In this document: one piece after another, positions 28,383 through 37,640 of the stretch
How positions within the stretch are numbered: the first letter of the stretch is position 1
How the letters are laid out: the number at the start of each line of letters is the position of its first letter
Origin: Sulfitobacter sp.
GTDB lineage: Bacteria; Pseudomonadota; Alphaproteobacteria; Rhodobacterales; Rhodobacteraceae
NCBI GenBank assembly: GCA_024637305.1
Contig: JAGXFI010000134.1
Location: forward strand, 1-55,575
Length of the DNA: 55,575 bases
Direction: 5' to 3'
Program-made: the position numbers and the translations under genes
The notes under the pieces: generated by a model
Database searches by the model: none
What the model saw: only the letters and a program-made list of their open reading frames with translations
What the model was told of the DNA's origin: nothing

Positions 28383-29366
28383 TCATTCTACCGCAGTCCG
28401 GCCCATATGGGCACTGACCAGATCGGCAAAATCTGTATCCGGTTCGAACCCCAGCGCCTCGGCGCGCGGGGTCAGGATCTGGCCCGGCCAGCTGGCCACG
28501 ATCGCCTCGATGGCGGGATCATGAGCGGGTTTGATGCGGGCTGCCACTTGCGGCCCCGCAATGCGGGCCAGCGTGTCGATCATCGTGCCGACAGTAACGG
28601 TGACGCCGGGCAATGTCAGCGTGGTGTCTGCGCCTATAACGGATTGCGCCAGACCGGCGGCATGAAGGGTATAGGCCAGCGCGCGATCCGGCGAGGCAAG
28701 GTGCAGGCGCAGATCGCGGCCCACGGGCAGGATCGCCTCTTGTCCGGCCAGAGGCTCGCGGATGATCCCGCTGGCAAAGCTGCTGGCGGCCTTGTTCGGC
28801 GCGCCGGGCCGCACCGATATGGTAGGAAACCGTAGGCTGCGCCCAAGAATGAACCCTTTGCGCGTGGCGTCCCGCACAAGCAATTCGCCCATCAACTTCT
28901 GTGTGCCATAAGAAGAACGCGGCGCGGGCAGCATATCCTCGGAGATCGTATCATTCGCGACGCAGGAAAACACTGCGACTGAGGACGAGAACAGAAACAC
29001 GGGCGGTTTTGGCATCTGGCGGCAGGCGTTTATCAGATCCATCGTGGACCGGAGATTGACCTCCATGCCCAGATCATAGTCAGCCTCGGCCTGACCAGAG
29101 ACAACGGCAGCCAGATGGATCACCAGATCGGGTTGGTCCTGCGTTATACGCTCAAGCACCTGCGGTGAGGAAAGCTCGCCGGGCACGGGATAAACGCGTC
29201 GATGATGCGCAGCCAGATCATTGAGCGCCACTTCGGCGATATCGGTGGCAAGGATCGCGGCGATCCGCCGCTCGACCCCGTTCAACAGGATGCTGTCACG
29301 CGCCGACAGCGCGCCGACCACCATCTGGCCGATGAAACCCGCCGCTCCTGTCACTAGAATGCGCAA
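28383..29366 (-). CDS. denD: D-erythronate dehydrogenase (DenD-like NAD-dependent epimerase/dehydratase family)
   Basis: A 327-aa extended short-chain dehydrogenase. GAAGFIG at 7-13 binds NAD, SSSVAVFS carries the catalytic Ser, and SSYGTQK the Tyr-x3-Lys pair. DenD oxidises D-erythronate to 2-oxo-tetronate, which OtnI, OtnK and OtnC convert to dihydroxyacetone phosphate. It is the first gene of the operon, 38 bases ahead of dctP, and faces the LacI gene across a palindrome. Specificity is inferred from the pathway neighbours. Confidence 0.85.
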   Translation of the reverse strand: MRILVTGAAGFIGQMVVGALSARDSILLNGVERRIAAILATDIAEVALNDLAAHHRRVYPVPGELSSPQVLERITQDQPDLVIHLAAVVSGQAEADYDLGMEVNLRSTMDLINACRQMPKPPVFLFSSSVAVFSCVANDTISEDMLPAPRSSYGTQKLMGELLVRDATRKGFILGRSLRFPTISVRPGAPNKAASSFASGIIREPLAGQEAILPVGRDLRLHLASPDRALAYTLHAAGLAQSVIGADTTLTLPGVTVTVGTMIDTLARIAGPQVAARIKPAHDPAIEAIVASWPGQILTPRAEALGFEPDTDFADLVSAHMGRTAVE

Positions 29367-29389
29367 ATCGTCTCTCCTCCGCTCACAAA

Positions 29390-29408
29390 GCTGTCATTGA
29401 ATGACAGC
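29390..29408. promoter_or_regulatory. 19-bp palindrome, candidate LacI-family operator
   Basis: GCTGTCATTGAATGACAGC is a perfect palindrome around a central G, 23 bases upstream of denD and between it and the divergent LacI-type gene. A further GCTGTCA follows immediately, at 29409-29415. The size and symmetry fit a LacI-family operator that represses denD-dctPQM-ltnD-otnKCI until the inducer binds. Confidence 0.75.
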
Positions 29409-29500
29409 GCTGTCAATTGGTGGCAAGGTCGAAGGGGAATCGTCTGCTGCTTGGCAAGTGGCGGGGGCGGTAGCCCGTTGATGAATAAAGGACATGCTGC

Positions 29501-30517
29501 GTGCAGGACGAGAAACAGGCCAGAAAACCCACGCTATCAGAGGTGGCGGCGCTGGCCGGGGTAAGCGAGATCACCGTATCGCGGGCCTTGCGCGGCAGCC
29601 CATCGGTGGCGGGCAAGACCTTGCACAGGGTGGAACAGGCCGCCGCATCGCTGGGGTATGTGCGCAACCGTCTGGCCGGGGCGCTGGCGGGGGGGCCGTC
29701 AAATCAGGTGGGGGTCATCCTGCCGTCGCTGTCCAACATCGTGTTTCCAGACGTGTTGAAAGGGTTGGAAATCCGGCTGGACCAGGCTGGCTTTCATCCG
29801 GTTCTGGGGATTTCCAATTATGACCCGCAGCAAGAAGAACAACTGATCCACAACCTGCTGGCATGGCGCCCCGCCGGGCTGGTGATCGCGCCCAGCGGGA
29901 TGACGGACGTCAGCCGCAGCCTGTTGGCGGGGGCCGGTTTGCCAGTGGTCGAGATAATGGATATAGACACCGATCCGGTGGATATGGCGGTAGGCATGTC
30001 GCATCGCGGGGCCGGAGGCGACATGGCACGGCATCTGATGGCGCAGGGATATCGGCGGTTTGCCTATCTGGGACACGATATCGAACGGGACCGCCGCGCC
30101 TGCGCGCGCCTGACTGGGTTTCGTGAGGCATTGAGCGAAGCGGGCCTGATCCTTGACGCTTGCGTATCACTGGCCGAACCCTCGTCGGTGACGCTGGGGC
30201 GGCGGGGGTTGAAGCAACTGTTGGCGCAGTCGGACCAACGGCCCGATGTTGTCTATATGTCAAATGACGACATGGCTGTTGGCGGCGTGTTTCACTGCAT
30301 GGCACAGGGGATCCGCCTGCCGCAGGATCTGGCACTGGCGGGATTCAACGGGTTGGAACTGGGACAGACGCTGCCCGTGCCGCTTACCACGACTGCCACG
30401 CACCGGACTCGGATCGGCGAGATCGCGGCAGATTGCATACTGGAGCGTTTGGCGGGACGGGAACCGGCACGTTCAACGGATGTGGGCTTTACCCTGATCG
30501 CGGGGGGCACGGCCTGA
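29501..30517 (+). CDS. LacI-family transcriptional regulator of the sugar acid operon
   Basis: A 338-aa LacI/GntR-like repressor. The N-terminal helix-turn-helix and hinge (TLSEVAALAGVSEITVSRAL, then AGALAGG) are followed by a periplasmic-binding-protein-like sensor domain (VGVILPSLSNIVFPDVLKGL; PDVVYMSNDDMAVGG; LALAGFNGLELG). GTG start at 29501 with AAAGGA upstream. Divergent from denD, with the palindrome between them, so it is the likely local repressor. The effector is probably a pathway acid. Confidence 0.88.
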   Translation: MQDEKQARKPTLSEVAALAGVSEITVSRALRGSPSVAGKTLHRVEQAAASLGYVRNRLAGALAGGPSNQVGVILPSLSNIVFPDVLKGLEIRLDQAGFHPVLGISNYDPQQEEQLIHNLLAWRPAGLVIAPSGMTDVSRSLLAGAGLPVVEIMDIDTDPVDMAVGMSHRGAGGDMARHLMAQGYRRFAYLGHDIERDRRACARLTGFREALSEAGLILDACVSLAEPSSVTLGRRGLKQLLAQSDQRPDVVYMSNDDMAVGGVFHCMAQGIRLPQDLALAGFNGLELGQTLPVPLTTTATHRTRIGEIAADCILERLAGREPARSTDVGFTLIAGGTA

Positions 30518-30983
30518 GGCTGCTTGAAACCAAAAGGCTTTAACACTGCTTAAAATTGGAGAGATAAAGCATTTCGGGGGCAAAAAAAACGGTCGCTGTG
30601 CTCGGTCAGACAGTTCTTCATCCACGGAGTTTGGCGTTCAAGATGGCGGGCCGCTTCGGCCACCATATCATGATAGATGATCCAGCAAACGCCATACCAC
30701 CTCCGGGTTGGGAGTGTCCTTAAGGCCGTCACCGGCGCGATATTCCACGCGGGTACGGTGTTCGGATCACCCGCCGCTTGTTTCTCAGCCCTGCGTTTTC
30801 TGCCAGCAACCGTTCCAGATGCGATTAGCGGCCTTCATATCCTTGCTGCTGCATTTCGCGAAACAATTGTCCGCCGCGCCGGTTTCCCTCTTTTCAGGAT
30901 TGGGCAAGGATGTCTTCGAAACTTGCAAAGTGATTTAGACAGATACACGTTTTGGTGGCTTCTAAACTGAGGAGTCCGGTTCA
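30518..30983. other. Spacer without a supported gene
   Basis: Between the LacI gene and a truncated LysR start. Open frames on both strands are short and carry no motif that I recognise. GAGGAG near 30969-30974 is the ribosome site of the LysR fragment. Confidence 0.4.
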
Positions 30984-31173
30984 TTGACCAGCTTGCGTGG
31001 CATAAATATCCGCGCGACAGAGCAATTCGAGGCTGTGGCACGTCTTGGCACGGTCACCAAGGCCGTGGGTGAGCTTGGGGTATCGACATCAGCGGTGAGC
31101 CAGCAAATCAAGCAGCTTGAGACCCAACTTGGCGTCAAGCTGCTTCGCCGCGAAAAAATGCGGCTGGTGCTGA
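30984..31173 (+). pseudogene. LysR-family regulator, N-terminal fragment only
   Basis: The first ~63 codons (TTG start, GAGGAG upstream) encode a complete LysR winged helix-turn-helix: FEAVARLGTVTKAVGELGVS, then TSAVSQQIKQLETQLGVKLL and RREKMRLVLT. After that the frame loses all LysR similarity and ends within 30 codons. The effector domain is absent downstream. The break coincides with a 17-bp palindrome. It is a truncated remnant. Confidence 0.8.
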
Positions 31174-31174
31174 C

Positions 31175-31191
31175 ACTCTGTATTACAGAGT
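31175..31191. repeat. 17-bp palindrome at the LysR truncation point
   Basis: ACTCTGTATTACAGAGT is a perfect inverted repeat around one central base, placed exactly where LysR similarity stops. It may be the scar or end of an inserted or deleted element. Confidence 0.5.
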
Positions 31192-31534
31192 TCATTAGCC
31201 GCAGCTTAACATTGGACGTGGTGCAGCGGTCACTTTGGGTTTGGCTGATATGATTGGATGCCGACGCCTCCCCCAAAAGCAGGACCAGGATAAGGGCATT
31301 GGTTCTCAGCTGCATCAGCCAAAGCCGAACCCGTTCGGGCAAGTGCGCCAGCGCGTTTCATGGCGCTTTGGTCACCGCCCGGTTAATTCCGACCACTAGC
31401 GGCAACCGGCCAAAACCAGACAGCCGACCGAACACCGCAACGCTACGGAGCAGCTTGCCATACCTCGCGTTCGCTGCAGAACCGAATTCGGTGCCTTGCG
31501 AATTCAAGCAATGGCCAACCTGAGTGGGCGGAAG
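31192..31534. other. Spacer without a supported gene
   Basis: Between the LysR fragment and the ankyrin gene end. No family motif was seen on either strand; probably debris from the rearrangement. Confidence 0.35.
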
Positions 31535-32206
31535 CTAATCCAAGGTTTCAAGGCGTTCGACCATCGCCGCATAGCCGCGCGCTTGGGCGTGCTGGAGCGG
31601 TGTCACCCCATCGCGATCCGCCAGCGTTCTGTCGGCCCCGGCATCGAGAAGCGCGTCCAGCACGGCTTGATGATCCGCTCCGCCATCACCGAGAACCACC
31701 GCTTCCATGACTGCGGTCCAATGCAGGTTGTTGATGTGATCGAGCGGCGCACCGGCTGCGATCAGGCGTTGCACCACCTCGACATGGCCCAGATGCGCCG
31801 CCGCGATCAGGGCCGTGCCGTCGTAGGGGCTTGTTGTCAGGCCGGGATCGTTGCCGAGCGTGATCGCGAGCGACATCAGGTCCGGATCATCCGCAACAGC
31901 GGCAATTGTCACTACGTCATAGGCGCTTCTCTCCAACGCGTTCATGTCTGCCCCGGCCTCGGCAAGCGCGCGAAGGGCGTCGTCTTCCGAGGCAAAGGCC
32001 GCGACATGGATAGGCGTGCGACCCTTGGGATCACGGGCGTTGACCTGCGCGCCGGCGGCGACAAGCTGCCGGATGACGGCAACATCGCCTTCGTGTGCGG
32101 CCAGAAACAACCCGTCATACGTGGCGATCTCGCGCGCCGACGGGGCCGTCTGTGCGGTTGCCGAGGTGGCAACCAACAGCGCCGCAACCATTACATACAC
32201 TTTCAT
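31535..32206 (-). CDS. Secreted ankyrin-repeat protein
   Basis: A 223-aa protein with a signal peptide (MKVYVMVAALLVATSATAQ) and about five ankyrin repeats (GDVAVIRQLVAAGAQVNARD; GRTPIHVAAFA; GHVEVVQRLIAAGAPLDHI; GVTPLQHAQARGYAAMVERL). It should act in the periplasm as a protein-binding scaffold. Periplasmic ankyrin proteins beside catalases protect against oxidants in other bacteria; here the neighbour is an HbpS-like haem/redox protein, which suggests a related stress role. Last gene of the group that begins with the two-component pair. Confidence 0.85.
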   Translation of the reverse strand: MKVYVMVAALLVATSATAQTAPSAREIATYDGLFLAAHEGDVAVIRQLVAAGAQVNARDPKGRTPIHVAAFASEDDALRALAEAGADMNALERSAYDVVTIAAVADDPDLMSLAITLGNDPGLTTSPYDGTALIAAAHLGHVEVVQRLIAAGAPLDHINNLHWTAVMEAVVLGDGGADHQAVLDALLDAGADRTLADRDGVTPLQHAQARGYAAMVERLETLD

Positions 32207-32240
32207 ATCTGAACCCTCGCTTTCTTTAAGAACAATCAGC

Positions 32241-32269
32241 CCGGTCCGCCCGGCAAAGGCGCAGACCGG
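32241..32269 (-). terminator. Weak stem-loop between the HbpS-like and ankyrin genes
   Basis: CCGGTC/GACCGG arms (32241-32246 and 32264-32269) enclose a partly self-complementary GC-rich loop. No clear T-run on the minus strand. Possible mRNA processing or attenuation structure. Confidence 0.35.
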
Positions 32270-32278
32270 CCTTTAGGC

Positions 32279-32761
32279 TTACTCGGCACCGATGGCGTCA
32301 AGCCCGGCCCGGGCACAAGCCTCGTCGAGATGACCGCCGGGTGCGCCCCCGACGCCGATACCTCCGAGAAGGGTGCCACCTATCCTGATTGGCAACCCGC
32401 CGCCCTGGATGACCATGCGGTCATCCATGGAGCGCAAGCCATCATGCTGCGGATTCTCTCCGATGAATTGGGCCAGACCTGCGGTGTCGCGGCCCATCGA
32501 GGCAGAGGTGAAAGCCTTGCCTTGCGCGCTTCGTACGGTGTGCGGCCCCGAATTGTCAGCCTTGAGATGTACCTTGGTTGCCCCGTCACGCGCCACGATG
32601 GCGACGCTGACGCTATGGCCATCTGCGGCACAGGCGGCGAGCGCCGCATTGGCGGCTTCGACCGCCATGGTCAGCGGCAGATAGGGTGCGGTTGGAAGCT
32701 CCTGCGCAGCGACGGCGAAAGGGGCGGCCAAGGCGGTGAGGAAAGCGGTTGTTTTTAGCAT
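32279..32761 (-). CDS. Secreted HbpS/GlcG-family (DUF336) haem-binding-like protein
   Basis: A 160-aa HbpS/GlcG family protein with a signal peptide (MLKTTAFLTALAAPFAVAAQ). Family marks: LTMAVEAANAALAACAADGH, VAIVARDGATKVHLKADNSG, AQGKAFTSASMGRDT and the C-terminal GGTLLGGIGVGGAPGGHLDE. In Streptomyces the secreted HbpS binds haem and modulates the SenS/SenR two-component system under redox stress. Here a two-component pair lies immediately upstream on the same strand. That pairing is the main clue to role; haem binding itself is not proven by the sequence. Confidence 0.85.
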   Translation of the reverse strand: MLKTTAFLTALAAPFAVAAQELPTAPYLPLTMAVEAANAALAACAADGHSVSVAIVARDGATKVHLKADNSGPHTVRSAQGKAFTSASMGRDTAGLAQFIGENPQHDGLRSMDDRMVIQGGGLPIRIGGTLLGGIGVGGAPGGHLDEACARAGLDAIGAE

Positions 32762-32843
32762 GTCGGTTATCCTTAACTGGTGACGCCGAGAAGCCTAGCA
32801 GGGCACGCATGCCGCCCCCATTAGTAAACCGGTCACCGGGCTG

Positions 32844-32855
32844 CGTAGTTCTACG
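32844..32855. promoter_or_regulatory. CGTAG-TT-CTACG inverted repeat upstream of the HbpS-like gene
   Basis: A 12-bp inverted repeat 83 bases upstream of the HbpS-like start, overlapping the response-regulator stop. Eleven bases recur on the opposite strand at 35079-35089, just upstream of the sensor kinase. It is probably the binding site of the adjacent LuxR/FixJ-type regulator. Confidence 0.6.
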
Positions 32856-33459
32856 GAGCCCTCTCGGCCTCGATCCAGAGACGGGTCATTTCCGCGGGAG
32901 ACGTGGTACCGAGCTTTGCCGCTATCGCAGCACGATGGCTTTCCACAGTCCGGGGCGAGACTTCGAGCGCAGAGGCAATCTCGCGGGTCGCAAAACCGCG
33001 CGCCACCAGCGATAGAACCTCGCGCTCGCGTGGGGTCAGCCCGGCGATGAGCGCACGGCTTTCTGCGCGTTCCGCCGCATCTGCCCCAGCTTTGCCAAGA
33101 ACCGCTTGACCCTTCTGGATCGCATCAATCAGGTCCTGTTCGTCCACCGGTTTCGAAAGGTAATCGATCGCTCCGTTCCGGAAGGCCTTTCGGCAGGCCT
33201 CGATGTCGCCATGTCCCGAAATCACAACCGTTGGCCAGGTCACGCCTCTCTCGTTCAGTTTTTCCTGTAGTTTAAGCCCGGAAATGGCCGGCATCCGGAT
33301 GTCAAGAATGAGACATCCCGCGTCGAGTTTCGGCAGGGCCTGCAGGAATTCCTCGGGGCCGGGAAAGGCGATCACATCGATTCCGACCGTAGACAAGAGC
33401 AATGAAAGCGCCGAGCGCACTGCCGCGTCGTCGTCAACCAGGTAGACACGTGTGGTCAT
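32851..33459 (-). CDS. FixJ-family response regulator (receiver + LuxR HTH)
   Basis: A 202-aa regulator. The receiver domain has acidic residues in VYLVDDDAAVR, the phosphoacceptor Asp in LILDIRMPAISG, and the conserved Lys in DYLSKPVDEQDLID. The LuxR-type HTH is LTPREREVLSLVARGFATRE, followed by a VSPRTVESHRAAIAAKLG helix. Start at 33459 gives an ATGA overlap with the kinase. Family members dimerise and bind short inverted repeats; CGTAG-N2-CTACG at both ends of this operon is a good candidate. Confidence 0.9.
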   Translation of the reverse strand: MTTRVYLVDDDAAVRSALSLLLSTVGIDVIAFPGPEEFLQALPKLDAGCLILDIRMPAISGLKLQEKLNERGVTWPTVVISGHGDIEACRKAFRNGAIDYLSKPVDEQDLIDAIQKGQAVLGKAGADAAERAESRALIAGLTPREREVLSLVARGFATREIASALEVSPRTVESHRAAIAAKLGTTSPAEMTRLWIEAERAP

Positions 33460-35042
33460 TTCACCCCATCCGGTTTCATGTGCGTCAGTGGCAGGCTGAC
33501 CCGAAACCACGCGCCTTGGCCGGTATCGACTGCGACGAGGTCGCCCCCGGCCCGCTCGACGAGCCGATGGCTGAGCGCGAGGCCCAATCCGGTCCCACTC
33601 TCTCTGGTCGTCACGAAGGGCGTGAAAAGCTGATCTCGGACGTCCTCGCGAATTCCGGATCCGGTATCGACCACATCGATCAGCGCGGTATCGCCGTCTG
33701 TCGACAGCACCACCGAAATTTCTCGTACGCCCGCACTATCGGCGACGGCGTCGAGCGCGTTCCTGATCAGGTTGAATAGAACCTGCTCAAGCTCGACACG
33801 ATCCGCCAGAACTAGAACAGGTACTGCCGGAGCATGCACATCAAGCAGCGACCCGGCCTCAGCCACCTGTCCGGCAAGCAGGGTTTCGGCCACGTGAATG
33901 CACTCTCTGAGATCGATCGTTTCCGGGTGACGCTCCTGCGGTCGCGTCCAGGTTCGGAGGCGCTCGAGGATTGCCGATGCCCGTCGCGTCTGCCCGACCA
34001 CCTCTTCGAGCACGCCGGTAACCTTTTCGGTCTCTCCGCGGGCTATCAGGTGACGCGCAGCCTGGGCCTGCGCCAGAATCGCCGTCAGAGGCTGGGTCAA
34101 TTCATGCGCCATGCCGCTCGCCATCTCGCCCAGGGCGTTCACACGGGCCGCGTGGCTGAGACGGGTCTCAAGCCCGCTGAGTTCAGCGCGCCTTTCTGCC
34201 GCGCGTACTTGGGCGCGCTGCCGCAACGCCGCACGTAGGATCAAACCCGCAAGGGTAATCATGGCCAGCACCAGCGCGATACGTCCCGGCGGCAGCAGAT
34301 CGGTCAAGGTCAACCTGATGGCGGTTTCCAGACGCAATGGCTGCGTGCTGCTCGAAAGCGTGTGCACGAACTGCGGTGCGCGCTGATCAGTGCCGTCCTC
34401 AAGAAGGATTGTCCCATCCGGTAGGGTCAAACTGCGCCCAATGCCCCGCTCCATCCAGTAGGCGGACTCACCTTCGAGCAGCGCCGCCGCATCAATAACG
34501 AGCGCAAGCCCGTAGCGTGCGGCATCGGTGTTCGGGCTGCGTTTGACGATCACGTAGGCAGGCCGGTCCGCGAGATAGCGCACCAGAACCGGCACGCCGG
34601 TCGATCGGGCTGCGGCGGCGCGGACCAGATCGCGGATCTCCGCGCCATGGGTTCCGATCTCGAACGCCCCGGCCTCACCCTCGAGCGGGACCAGCGAGAT
34701 ACCGATGATCCGGGGGTAAAATCGCATGATCGCACCTGCGACCTCCCGGAAAAGCTCGGGACGTTGATCCGCACCCGCGACTGCGATGGCGGACAGCGCC
34801 GTCAGGTGGGCATCATGCTGATTGACCCGCTGCGATGCGGTGGCTTGCAGCCGCGCGCTTTCTATCGATAACTCGGCCAGCCTTTCCCTCCCCTCAAGGG
34901 CGGCAATGGCGGCCAGCGAAAGGGTGCAGCAGAGTAGCCAAAGCGCTACATTGCCCCACGTTCTCCAAGTGCTGTCCAGGTTTGGTGTCAACGGCCATTC
35001 CAACTGGATTTCGGTAAATGCAGTCGCAGCGCGAACCCGCAT
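33456..35042 (-). CDS. Membrane sensor histidine kinase paired with the FixJ-like regulator
   Basis: About 528 aa (ATG at 35042; a GTG at 35069 is an alternative, neither has a strong ribosome site). One N-terminal membrane segment (VALWLLCCTLSLAAIAAL), a periplasmic sensor of about 200 residues, a second membrane segment (IALVLAMITLAGLILRAAL), a His-box (GEMASGMAHELTQPLTAILA) and an HATPase domain with NLIRNALDAV, DTGSGI and GTGLGLALS. The large periplasmic domain makes contact with the secreted HbpS-like protein encoded downstream plausible, as in HbpS-SenS. Confidence 0.88.
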   Translation of the reverse strand: MRVRAATAFTEIQLEWPLTPNLDSTWRTWGNVALWLLCCTLSLAAIAALEGRERLAELSIESARLQATASQRVNQHDAHLTALSAIAVAGADQRPELFREVAGAIMRFYPRIIGISLVPLEGEAGAFEIGTHGAEIRDLVRAAAARSTGVPVLVRYLADRPAYVIVKRSPNTDAARYGLALVIDAAALLEGESAYWMERGIGRSLTLPDGTILLEDGTDQRAPQFVHTLSSSTQPLRLETAIRLTLTDLLPPGRIALVLAMITLAGLILRAALRQRAQVRAAERRAELSGLETRLSHAARVNALGEMASGMAHELTQPLTAILAQAQAARHLIARGETEKVTGVLEEVVGQTRRASAILERLRTWTRPQERHPETIDLRECIHVAETLLAGQVAEAGSLLDVHAPAVPVLVLADRVELEQVLFNLIRNALDAVADSAGVREISVVLSTDGDTALIDVVDTGSGIREDVRDQLFTPFVTTRESGTGLGLALSHRLVERAGGDLVAVDTGQGAWFRVSLPLTHMKPDGVK

Positions 35043-35078
35043 CACATGAGCATAAGGTTTTGGCCTCACTTTGGAATA

Positions 35079-35090
35079 CGTAGAACTACC
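35079..35090. promoter_or_regulatory. CGTAG-AA-CTACC element upstream of the kinase operon
   Basis: Matches the 32844-32855 element in 11 of 12 positions when read on the opposite strand. It lies 36 bases upstream of the chosen kinase ATG, or 9 bases upstream of the alternative GTG. This suggests autoregulation of the two-component operon. Confidence 0.55.
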
Positions 35091-35387
35091 GAATTCGCTT
35101 CGACGGGATCAAGCAGCTTCAGACCGCCACCTGATCATCCGTCACCGACTTCTGGGCATATCTCCTTGCTTCGCCATGTGCCGGAACCGCGATTTAGAGA
35201 CGTGCGGGACTGAGCTAGGCTTTCAACATTATTAGTAATTTCGCTCCAGCCCATTTTATTGCGCGTTACGCACATCTGTTCCTTTACGAGTTGAGCATTC
35301 TGCTTAATGAATAAGGATTAAATCATTGGCAATTTCATACAGTTTCAAACGCACTGTCGAACGACCCGTCAAACCAGTCCGGCGATT

Positions 35388-36750
35388 GTGGCAGCCGCTG
35401 CACAGGACGCGCTGGATGTGGACCGCGCGGTTCTGGAAGGCTTGCAGAATAAGATTGAAGGCCGGATCGTTCTGCCTGGCTACCCCGATTATGATACCGA
35501 CCGCCAGTTGACCAATCCACTGTTTCAGGCCAATCCAAAGATGATCGTATATTGTCGCGGGCAAGGCAATGATGTTGTCGCCGCGTTGGAGGCTGACGAT
35601 CGAATGGGGCTGCCCGTCACGCTCAGGTCCGGCGGACACAGCACCGCAGGTTATTCGACCGGGCCGGGCATGATCATTGACACCCGCCAAATGAAATCAG
35701 CTGCCGTAAGTCAAGCACCACCGCTGTCGCAAAGTACGGTGCGGGTGCAACCCGGCTGCGCCTTTGGTGAATTGAACGATACGCTTGATCTGTACAGGTT
35801 GCATGTGACGGGAGGCGGTTGCCCGGATGTCTGTGCGGCAGGATATATTCAGGGTGGCGGTTTCGGTTTCACATCGCGGCCCTACAACATGAATTCGGAC
35901 AATGTTCTTGCAGTTGAAATGGTGCTGGCCAACGGGCGTCAAGTCATGGCCGACGCATTGACCAACCCCGATCTTTTCTGGGCCGTGCGCGGCGGCACCG
36001 GTGGCGACTTCGGGGTGTTGACCAATATCACCTATGGGCTTCATCGGTTGGATTATCAGCCCGGCACGACAAACGGCCAGCTTTATGGCTACGGGCTGCG
36101 CTGGCCGCTCAGCACCGCGACCGAACGGAAGGTTCGCCGCGCAGGCGTTTTGCTAGATGCAAGGCAATTACACGCTTGGCACCTAGACACAGAACATCGG
36201 GTACATGACCGTTGTGGTTAATCAAAGCGACAGCGGTCATCAAGCCGATTACAAACCATATCTGCTGATGCGTGGTATCATCGCGCCGCCCTTTTTCGGC
36301 GACCCGATGGGCCAGATTGCCGACCTTACAGCCACCAAACCTGAAATCCAGATCAGCGAATGGGGCACATATAATGCGCTGAACTACAAGCTGCTGGCGA
36401 CGCCAGTTGATATTCCGCAATTCCCCGAAGACAAGAAAATGCCGATGGAGAACACACACGCCCGCTATGTCGAGGTGACGCTGAACGAACAGAACTGGCT
36501 CGATATGTAGGGTATCGTCCTGGAAAACACGCCCAATCCCTATTCGACTCTGGTTATCGAACCCTATGGCGGAGCCATCGGGGCGATCGGTGCAATGGAC
36601 ACGGACTTTATTCACCGCAAGGCCTGTTTCGATATCTTTCTTGGCGGGTTCTGGTGGCAGGACAGCGAACGCCCGGCGGTTGATGCGTTTCTGAAGCAGT
36701 GGACAAATTTCATGGCACCGTTCTGGAACAGTTCTCTGTTTGCGGCATAG
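35388..36750 (+). pseudogene. Bicovalent FAD-linked oxidase (PCMH + BBE), frameshift and internal stop
   Basis: The N-terminal part matches berberine-bridge-type oxidases: LRSGGHSTAGYST holds the histidine and GGGCPDVCAAGYIQGGGFGF the cysteine for double FAD attachment. The frame shifts near 36190, continues as SDSGHQADYKPYLLMRGIIA, meets an in-frame TAG at 36508-36510, and resumes to the BBE end (ENTPNPYSTLVIEPYGG; FWNSSLFAA) with the natural stop at 36748. The broken pieces add up to a nearly full-length ~450-residue enzyme. It is probably recently inactivated; a sequencing error could explain one lesion but hardly both. Confidence 0.85.
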
Positions 36751-36971
36751 GCAAGAGCCAGTTCGCTCGGTCCTTCAGGGTCATCGTTCTCTCCGAGGTC
36801 GGACGCAGCCGCCTCACTACGGCGTTCGGGGCTGATTGTCCCAAATGTCATGTGCGGGGTCATCAAGCGTCACGTTTTCTGCTCCAACTGCACCCACGAG
36901 ATCGATCTGGCTCCGTCCCTTTGGGACTTTGCTCCCAGCCTCTTCCTTAGGCGGGATTTCGTTGTATCGTT

Positions 36972-37640
36972 TCAGGCTGTAGCGGTTCCTTTCCAACAGA
37001 ATTCAGTTTCGTTTTTCCAAAGCGTCAGCATCAGCCCTGCCATTTTTCGGGCTGTCGCTACTGCGGCATTTTTTAAAACCCGTGCGAGCGGTAAGCCTTT
37101 CAGCACAAGCTTTTAATGGCGAGAATCGCTTGACCAAGCGGATCAGGCTGGTCGCGGCCTCGAACAAGTGTCCACGCATTTGCACATCTCCACATTTCGA
37201 TATCCGCCCGGAGTAATCAACCTCACCAGACTGGTGCCGCCGGGGCGTTAACCCAAGAAAGGCCCCAACATCCGCTGTTTTTCGAAACCTGGTCGCATCA
37301 TCCACGTGGGCGATAAAGCTGAGCCCACAATGGGTCCAATGCCAGGGATCGTCATCGATCGTCGACACAGGGTGCTTTTGCGGGCGACGGAGAGCAATTC
37401 TTTGTCCAGAGCCCCGGCAGCTGTGCAAAGTGTCGCGTGAATCACGATGAAAGCACCTGCTATTGTTGCCAAAACAGGATCCTTGTCACCTGCATCTGCC
37501 ATCTGATCCCGGAACCCTTGGCGCAGCCGCCCATTGTTTACTCCAGTCATGCGAATGCCCAAAGTCTTCAACACTTCTCGGACATGTCCCTCAAGATCCT
37601 TACGCAGCCGGATAAGCCGGTCGCGGGCACCCAGCAGAGT
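36972..37640 (-). mobile_element. IS110-family transposase remnant, truncated and frameshifted
   Basis: Minus-strand pieces of an IS110/IS116-type transposase: LLGARDRLIRLRKDLEGHVR, then SMTIPGIGPIVGSA (the IS116/IS110/IS902 helix-hairpin-helix). After a frameshift near 37320 come LSFIAHVDDATRFRKTADV and GAFLGLTPRRHQSGEVDYSG. A second frameshift near 37075 leads to MLTLWKNETEFCWKG and a stop at 36972. The N-terminal DEDD catalytic part is missing and the 5' edge abuts the cyclase-like remnant directly, so the element is dead. Confidence 0.85.
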
